DNA from: JAKFWF01 sp041745515
Lineage (GTDB): Bacteria; Pseudomonadota; Alphaproteobacteria; Rhizobiales; Hyphomicrobiaceae
Assembly: GCA_041745515.1 (NCBI GenBank)
Contig: JBGTIU010000033.1
Coordinates: 1-19,003 of the forward strand
Length of the DNA stretch: 19,003 nt
Direction of reading: 5' to 3'
Shown here: piece by piece, positions 14,431 through 19,003 of the stretch
Position numbering within the stretch: position 1 is the first letter of the stretch
Layout: each line of letters starts with the position of its first letter
The notes under the pieces: model-generated
The model's database searches: none
What the model was told of the DNA's origin: nothing
Seen by the model: only the letters and a program-made list of their open reading frames with translations
Position numbers and translations under genes: made by a program

Positions 14431-17076
14431 ATGAAGACCGAAGCTCCACGCCCCATCCTGTTGAAGGACTACCGGCCACCGGCCTTCCTGATCGATACCG
14501 TGACGCTCGACGTCGCACTCCACCCGACGGCAACGCGCGTACGCTCGCGCCTCGGACTTCGGCGCAACCCGGCCGTGACCGGGCATGAACCTCTTTTTCT
14601 CGACGGCGAACAGTTGCAGCTCGAACAGATCAAGCTCGATGGGCGCACGCTCAGCGCCGACGACTATGAGCTCAGCCCCACAGGGTTGATGCTCGGCAAG
14701 GCACCGGCCAAGACCTTCACCCTCGACATCACAACCGTCATCAATCCCGATGCCAACACGGCTCTGCAGGGGCTTTACCGGTCGCGCGGCATCTACTGCA
14801 CGCAATGCGAAGCGCAAGGCTTTCGGCGAATCACCTATTTCATCGACCGGCCGGACGTGCTGGCACGCTACGCCGTGCGTATCGAGGCCGATCGCAACGA
14901 GGTGCCGGTGCTGCTCGCCAACGGCAACCCGGGCGAACGCGGCACACTCGAGGGCGGCCGCCGCCATTACGCGAACTGGCAGGATCCGCACCCGAAGCCG
15001 TCGTACCTGTTCGCGCTTGTCGGCGGCACTCTTAGGTCCACCACCACGACCTTCCGCACCAGATCGGGCCGCAAGGTCGACCTCGCAATCTACGTCGAGC
15101 CCGGCAAGGAGAGCCGCTGCGGCTGGGCGATGGACGCACTAAAGCGTTCCATGCGTTGGGACGAAAAGCGGTTTGGCCGCGAGTACGACCTGGACGTGTT
15201 CAACATTGTTGCTGTGTCAGACTTCAACATGGGCGCGATGGAGAACAAGGGCCTCAACATCTTCAACGATCGGCTGGTGCTGGCGAGCCCCGAAACGGCT
15301 ACGGACGCGGCCTTCGAGGCCATCGAAGCCGTCATCGCGCATGAATACTTCCACAACTGGACCGGCAATCGCATCACCTGCCGCGACTGGTTTCAGCTAT
15401 GCCTGAAGGAAGGGCTGACGGTGTTTCGCGATCAGGAATTCTCCGGCGACGAGCGTTCCCGGACAGCGCAACGCATTCAGGACGTGCGGCTCTTAAAATC
15501 TCGCCAATTCCCTGAAGATGCGGGACCGCTGAGCCACCCGGTACGCCCCGAGAGCTATGTCGAGATCAACAACTTCTACACGGCGACCGTCTACGAGAAG
15601 GGCGCGGAGGTCTGCCGCATGCTGCAGACCATTCTTGGCAATGCCGGTTTCAACAAGGGACTCGATCTCTACTTCGCGCGGCATGACGGACAAGCTGCGA
15701 CCGTCGAGGACTTCCTGACCTGCTTTGCCGATGCGACCGGCGCCGACCTGGCTCAGTTCAAACTGTGGTATCGCCAGTCGGGCACGCCGGAAATCGTCGC
15801 ACAGTTTGACTATGATGCCCACCGTGAGCGCGCGACCCTGACGCTCGAACAGGGCGGCCGCGCCAGCTCGGCCGAGGCCAGGCGACGGCCGTTCCATATT
15901 CCTGTGCGCGTCGGCCTGATTGACCGCAAGGGCCGGGATGTGCCGCTCAAACTGGAAAGCGGCAATGGTATTAGGGACGGGCTGCTGCATCTGACGAAGC
16001 GCACGCAGACTTTTCGGTTCGTCGACGTGCCGGAGCGCCCAGTCGTATCGCTGTTGCGCGGTTTCAGCGCACCGGTCAACCTGACGATCGATCGGTCCGA
16101 CGCCGACCTCGCCTTCCTGATGGCGCAAGATCCTGATCTCTACAATCGCTGGCAGGCGGGGCAAGACTATGCCACGCGCGTGTTGCGTAAAGCGGTTACC
16201 GAGATCAGGGCCGGGCGCCGGCCAAAGGCACCCGATGAAATGATCGAGGCGCTACGAGGCATTCTATCGGACGACGGTCTGGAACCCGCCCTGCTCGCGC
16301 AGATGCTGACACTGCCGGGCGAAGCCGATCTAGCGCGCGCTATTGCGCGAGATATCGATCCCGATGCGATTCACAAAGCGTGCCGGGGCTTGAGACGGCA
16401 GGTAGGGACCCGCCTCGCCCGGGCGCTGGAAGGCATCTATGCCCGTTTCGCTGTCAAGCAAGCCTATTCGCCAGCGGCGGATCAGGCCGGTCAAAGGGCT
16501 CTGCGCAATATCGCCCTCGGCCTTCTGACCGCGCGCGGCCGGCCTGAAGACATCGCCCGCGCCGCGCGGCATTTCGATACCGCGACCAATGCCACCGACG
16601 AGGTCGATGCCCTGGGCTTGCTTGCACACGTGCGCTCACCGGAACGCACTCGAGCGTTCGAAGCCTTCCGGATCAAGTGGCAGCACGATCACCTGGTCAT
16701 CGACAACTGGTTCAGCTTCCAGGCGGCCTCCTCGCTGCCTTCTTGCCTGGCAACGGTCGAGCGCTTGACCAGGCATCCGCTGTTCCAGCCGCAAAATCCG
16801 AACAAACTGCGCGGATTGATCGGTGTGTTCGCAATGAACCCGGTCAACTTCAACCGTCCGGACGGCCGCGGCTATGAATTCGTCGCCGGCAAAGTATTGG
16901 AGATCGACAAGTTTAATCCTCAAGTTGCATCGCGAATTCTAACGTCGTTCCGCAGCTGGAACGGGTTGGAAGCCGGCCGGCGCAAACTTGCAAGAGATGC
17001 CTTGACCGGCATCGCCAAAGCCAAAGGCCTGTCGCGGGACGTGCAGGAGATCGTGAACCGGATTCTCGCTGTCTGA
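14431..17076 (+). CDS. pepN: Aminopeptidase N (M1 family)
   Basis: Zinc metallo-aminopeptidase of 881 residues (E. coli PepN has 870), a cytosolic enzyme that trims N-terminal residues from peptides. The exopeptidase motif GAMEN is at 268-272. The zinc site HEYFH is at 304-308, with the third ligand Glu327 in LKEGLTVF. A catalytic tyrosine probably lies in NNFYTATVYEKGAEV. The C-terminal helical domain ends in FNPQVASRILTSFRSWNG, as in the bacterial alanyl-aminopeptidase branch. The start may be 14410 (TTG), 14416 or 14431. I chose 14431 because MKTEAPRPILLKDYRPPAFL begins like its homologues. No Shine-Dalgarno sequence is clear. Confidence 0.95.
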   Translation: MKTEAPRPILLKDYRPPAFLIDTVTLDVALHPTATRVRSRLGLRRNPAVTGHEPLFLDGEQLQLEQIKLDGRTLSADDYELSPTGLMLGKAPAKTFTLDITTVINPDANTALQGLYRSRGIYCTQCEAQGFRRITYFIDRPDVLARYAVRIEADRNEVPVLLANGNPGERGTLEGGRRHYANWQDPHPKPSYLFALVGGTLRSTTTTFRTRSGRKVDLAIYVEPGKESRCGWAMDALKRSMRWDEKRFGREYDLDVFNIVAVSDFNMGAMENKGLNIFNDRLVLASPETATDAAFEAIEAVIAHEYFHNWTGNRITCRDWFQLCLKEGLTVFRDQEFSGDERSRTAQRIQDVRLLKSRQFPEDAGPLSHPVRPESYVEINNFYTATVYEKGAEVCRMLQTILGNAGFNKGLDLYFARHDGQAATVEDFLTCFADATGADLAQFKLWYRQSGTPEIVAQFDYDAHRERATLTLEQGGRASSAEARRRPFHIPVRVGLIDRKGRDVPLKLESGNGIRDGLLHLTKRTQTFRFVDVPERPVVSLLRGFSAPVNLTIDRSDADLAFLMAQDPDLYNRWQAGQDYATRVLRKAVTEIRAGRRPKAPDEMIEALRGILSDDGLEPALLAQMLTLPGEADLARAIARDIDPDAIHKACRGLRRQVGTRLARALEGIYARFAVKQAYSPAADQAGQRALRNIALGLLTARGRPEDIARAARHFDTATNATDEVDALGLLAHVRSPERTRAFEAFRIKWQHDHLVIDNWFSFQAASSLPSCLATVERLTRHPLFQPQNPNKLRGLIGVFAMNPVNFNRPDGRGYEFVAGKVLEIDKFNPQVASRILTSFRSWNGLEAGRRKLARDALTGIAKAKGLSRDVQEIVNRILAV

Positions 17077-17141
17077 GGCAACGGCAGGCTCGCGTGTGTG
17101 TTGCCAGTCACACAGTCGATCGGTGTTCGCACGGAACCCAA

Positions 17142-17156
17142 TTACGACAAATTTAA
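17142..17156. promoter_or_regulatory. Candidate CtrA-binding box upstream of the HisKA-like gene
   Basis: TTAC, seven bases, TTAA, then AC: one mismatch from the CtrA consensus TTAA-N7-TTAA. It lies about 105 bases upstream of the kinase-like start, in the pepN-kinase gap. Motif evidence only. Confidence 0.25.
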
Positions 17157-17165
17157 ACTCCCTCG

Positions 17166-17211
17166 ACACCCGAGTCGCAATGGCGTCAACTCTTTAGTGT
17201 GATTCGGGTGT
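17166..17211. repeat. Long dyad in the pepN / kinase-like intergenic region
   Basis: ACACCCGAGTC (17166-17176) pairs with GATTCGGGTGT (17201-17211) as an 11-bp stem with one G-U pair, around a 24-base loop. No T-run follows, so it is not a standard terminator. It could be an mRNA hairpin ahead of the kinase-like gene or a protein-binding dyad. Confidence 0.35.
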
Positions 17212-17262
17212 TCGCCGGATCACGGGCGAGACGGGCAAACTAAAATTGGGCAGGAGAGCAGG

Positions 17263-18447
17263 ATGGCACGGACAACGTCCGCCAGTCCGGGGAGACGTGT
17301 GCGCTGGAGCCAGCAGGCAGCGCCGGTGTGGCTCCTGCTGACCGCCCACCTGGGTCTGCTGTCGGCAATGTTTGCACGACGATATTCCGATGGACCCTCG
17401 GTCGAGCCTGATGTCATATCTGCGAGCTTTCTGGCTGACGGGTCCACTGATCCCGCTCTCCTGGCGCTTGCTTCGGGCTTGCTCATCGCCCTGTTCGTCG
17501 TTGGCACGCAGCGGACACGGCAGTCCAGGATGCAGCAAGTCGACCCTGGCGAACCGTCACCAATTGCAGCCTCCGAACCAACCGGACCGCGGGCACTGCC
17601 AAGGCCTGGATCGCGACTTGCCCGAGTGCCCGCCTGCGAAAGCGACGAGGCTTACGCCGGCTTGATGGCTCGTATCGGACACGATCTTCGAACCCCGCTG
17701 AACGCGCTGCTCGGGTTTTCCGATCTCATGAAGTCCGAAACGTTCGGCCCATTGGGCAACGACCGTTACCGGGCCTACGCGGCCCACATGCACAGTTGCG
17801 GTCTCGATCTTCTGAAGGCCACCGAAAGCACGCTCGCGATGACCGCGCTGCTGACCAACCCCGCCCTCTCCAATCGGGATTCGGCACGCGTGATCGGTCT
17901 GGTCGACGAGGCTTGGGCGGCAGCCGCCATCGGGTTTGCCGACCATCCGGTCGGCATTCGAACGTCGATTTCAGCTGATGCGGTCGTGCGAGGCGACGGC
18001 AACGGAATGCACCAGGGGCTGGTGCAATTGCTGTGCGCGGCTCGCCTGCGTACGATGCACGGATGCAACGTCGAGATCACCGCTAACGACAGCCATGGTC
18101 GCGTTCAACTGCGGATCGCCACCCGGACCGCGCCCGAACTGAAGCCCATCGCGGATACCAACTGCCGCAACCGGACGAGTGCCTGGTGCGCGATCGACGA
18201 CCTGCCGCTGAGCCTTGCCCGTACGATCTTCGCGCTGCAAGGTCTGATGCTGACCGAAAGCATCGATATCGATGGCCGCTGGACGGCCGTCGTCAACTTC
18301 GAAGACGCCAACCAGAGCGATTTTTTCGAGCTCCCCGCAATTGCTCGCAAGGCTTGGCATTGTAGTGCCGCGCGCCCGGTGCTGCCGGCAGCGTCTCACT
18401 CGGCGGCCTTTTTGGGGGGTGCACTGTCGGCCTCGGCCTCCGCCTGA
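17263..18447 (+). CDS. Membrane protein with HisKA-like domain and degenerate ATPase region
   Basis: Protein of 394 residues. Two transmembrane helices (about 21-39 and 64-81) are followed by a Pro-rich linker. A HisKA-like dimerisation domain then has H-box MARIGHDLRTPLNALLGF (His140) and SETFGPLGNDRYRAYAAHMH, which resembles the PdhS/DivJ/PleC kinases of Rhizobiales. The second helix lacks the usual NDILDLSKIE-type ending. The expected HATPase region (about 205-345) has no recognisable N-box asparagine (GMHQGLVQLLCAARLRTM) and no DxGxG or GxGxG boxes. It may act as a phosphotransfer or scaffold protein rather than a kinase. AGGAG at 17252-17256 supports the start. The last 17 codons overlap the opposite-strand gene. 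Confidence 0.8.
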   Translation: MARTTSASPGRRVRWSQQAAPVWLLLTAHLGLLSAMFARRYSDGPSVEPDVISASFLADGSTDPALLALASGLLIALFVVGTQRTRQSRMQQVDPGEPSPIAASEPTGPRALPRPGSRLARVPACESDEAYAGLMARIGHDLRTPLNALLGFSDLMKSETFGPLGNDRYRAYAAHMHSCGLDLLKATESTLAMTALLTNPALSNRDSARVIGLVDEAWAAAAIGFADHPVGIRTSISADAVVRGDGNGMHQGLVQLLCAARLRTMHGCNVEITANDSHGRVQLRIATRTAPELKPIADTNCRNRTSAWCAIDDLPLSLARTIFALQGLMLTESIDIDGRWTAVVNFEDANQSDFFELPAIARKAWHCSAARPVLPAASHSAAFLGGALSASASA

Positions 18448-18956
18448 CCACGCGGCCCATCCGCCCGCCGCAGCTCGCGCCATTTGAGAAACTCGGCCCG
18501 CTCGTCTCCGGTCATGCGCCCCGCGATATCGGCGGACATCGTGGCGATGGTATTTCGTAACTTGGCTTCCGCTGCAAGAACGCGCGCTTCGGCTTCTAAA
18601 AAATTGCCACGGCTGAACGGTTCCGTCTTGAAGATGCGGGCAGCTTCGCGCCTGGCTGCCCGCAATTCCTGCCGCAATGGTCGCAGCGTCAGTTGCGGCC
18701 GCTCTTTGGCGACGGCTGAACGGACCACGGCGCGCCGCTGCTCGGGCAACGTATTGGCGTAGGTCATGAGATTGACGGCCAGCCCCGGCCCGCCGATGGC
18801 ATTGCCGTAGCGTTGCGGCCAGATCGTGCGAGCGGCCACGCCGACCACGAACAGATTTCCTGAAAGTGAGAGCAGCAGCAACAGCCACAGCCAGCGCGGG
18901 ACGCGGCGGCCAGGAGTTGCGCGCGCCGGCGCGCCGCTCGGTTCATTCGCGTTCAT
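18396..18956 (-). CDS. Periplasmic heavy-metal-sensor-like (CpxP/ZraP/CnrX-type) protein
   Basis: Protein of 186 residues with a short basic cytoplasmic N-terminus, one transmembrane helix (about 22-43, WLWLLLLLSLSGNLFVVG) and a helical periplasmic domain. Two repeats resembling the LTxxQ motif of CpxP/ZraP relatives are present (TLPEQRRAVVRSAV and MTGDERAEFLKWREL), with a long charged helix between them. The C-terminus is Ala/Glu-rich. This matches the 'periplasmic heavy metal sensor' family (Metal_resist type). Metal binding is not shown, and no His-rich cluster is seen. In many Hyphomicrobiales such genes follow an ECF sigma factor gene. Here the ATG overlaps the stop of an upstream frame (ATGA), which fits translational coupling. 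Confidence 0.8.
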   Translation of the reverse strand: MNANEPSGAPARATPGRRVPRWLWLLLLLSLSGNLFVVGVAARTIWPQRYGNAIGGPGLAVNLMTYANTLPEQRRAVVRSAVAKERPQLTLRPLRQELRAARREAARIFKTEPFSRGNFLEAEARVLAAEAKLRNTIATMSADIAGRMTGDERAEFLKWRELRRADGPRGQAEAEADSAPPKKAAE

Positions 18957-19003
18957 AGCACGTCCTCATCGCTGGAGGTCAGCTGATCGTCGCCGGCCAC
19001 AAC
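18953..19003 (-). CDS. C-terminal end of a gene running in from the right edge (possible sigma factor)
   Basis: The last 16 residues (VVAGDDQLTSSDEDVL) are open to the window edge. Their TGA overlaps the ATG of the heavy-metal-sensor-like gene by the four bases ATGA. The piece is too short to identify. An ECF sigma factor is guessed from the family's usual neighbour. Confidence 0.4.
   Translation of the reverse strand, partial: VVAGDDQLTSSDEDVL

Noticed and set aside
1..19003. tRNA, rRNA or CRISPR array
   Set aside because: No cloverleaf with a CCA-type acceptor, no rRNA wording and no regularly spaced repeats were seen in any gap.

Overview
The window is high-GC DNA, densely packed with genes, and looks like the chromosome of an alphaproteobacterium of the order Hyphomicrobiales (Bradyrhizobium/Xanthobacteraceae-like). 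This rests on the wording of CckA, NuoA-D, the FliO-like protein, the DUF3772-type MscS channel and the Uma2 subfamily. I ran no database search. No tRNA, rRNA or CRISPR array was seen, and no gene-free stretch exceeds 300 bases.

Layout. Bases 1-214 hold no gene and may include an insertion-sequence end. The hybrid histidine kinase gene cckA reads leftward (215-3028). A short divergent intergenic region with a CtrA-like box separates it from a rightward run: a FliO-like membrane protein, a large MscS-family channel, and an amino-acid-type periplasmic binding protein 15 bases upstream of nuoA. The complex I genes nuoA, nuoB, nuoC and nuoD follow in the normal order, but non-nuo genes sit in every gap: a Uma2 nuclease-like gene (A/B), an S23-type four-helix-bundle gene plus a SAM methyltransferase (B/C), and a second S23-type gene (C/D). 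nuoE does not follow nuoD. Instead there is a leftward PIN-toxin/ribbon-helix-helix antitoxin module with a palindrome at its promoter, then a rightward CaiB/BaiF CoA-transferase and pepN. A membrane protein with a HisKA-like H-box but a degenerate ATPase region follows. It converges, with a 52-base overlap, on a leftward periplasmic heavy-metal-sensor-like gene that overlaps the tail of a partial gene at the right edge.

Main result. Both S23-type genes lie in cassettes of about 460-485 bp bounded by inverted repeats. The two repeat sequences are unrelated to each other. Each cassette begins 1-3 bases after a nuo stop codon and ends 8-11 bases before the next start codon. This is the architecture of the intervening sequences known from 23S rRNA genes (inverted-repeat stem, small four-helix-bundle ORF), here inside a protein-coding operon. 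If the cassettes are transcribed with nuo, each would fold into a closed stem-loop that RNase III could cut. This may be an mRNA-resident version of the rRNA intervening-sequence system.

Other points of interest are the split nuo operon, two near-consensus CtrA boxes upstream of the two kinase-like genes, and the toxin-antitoxin operator.
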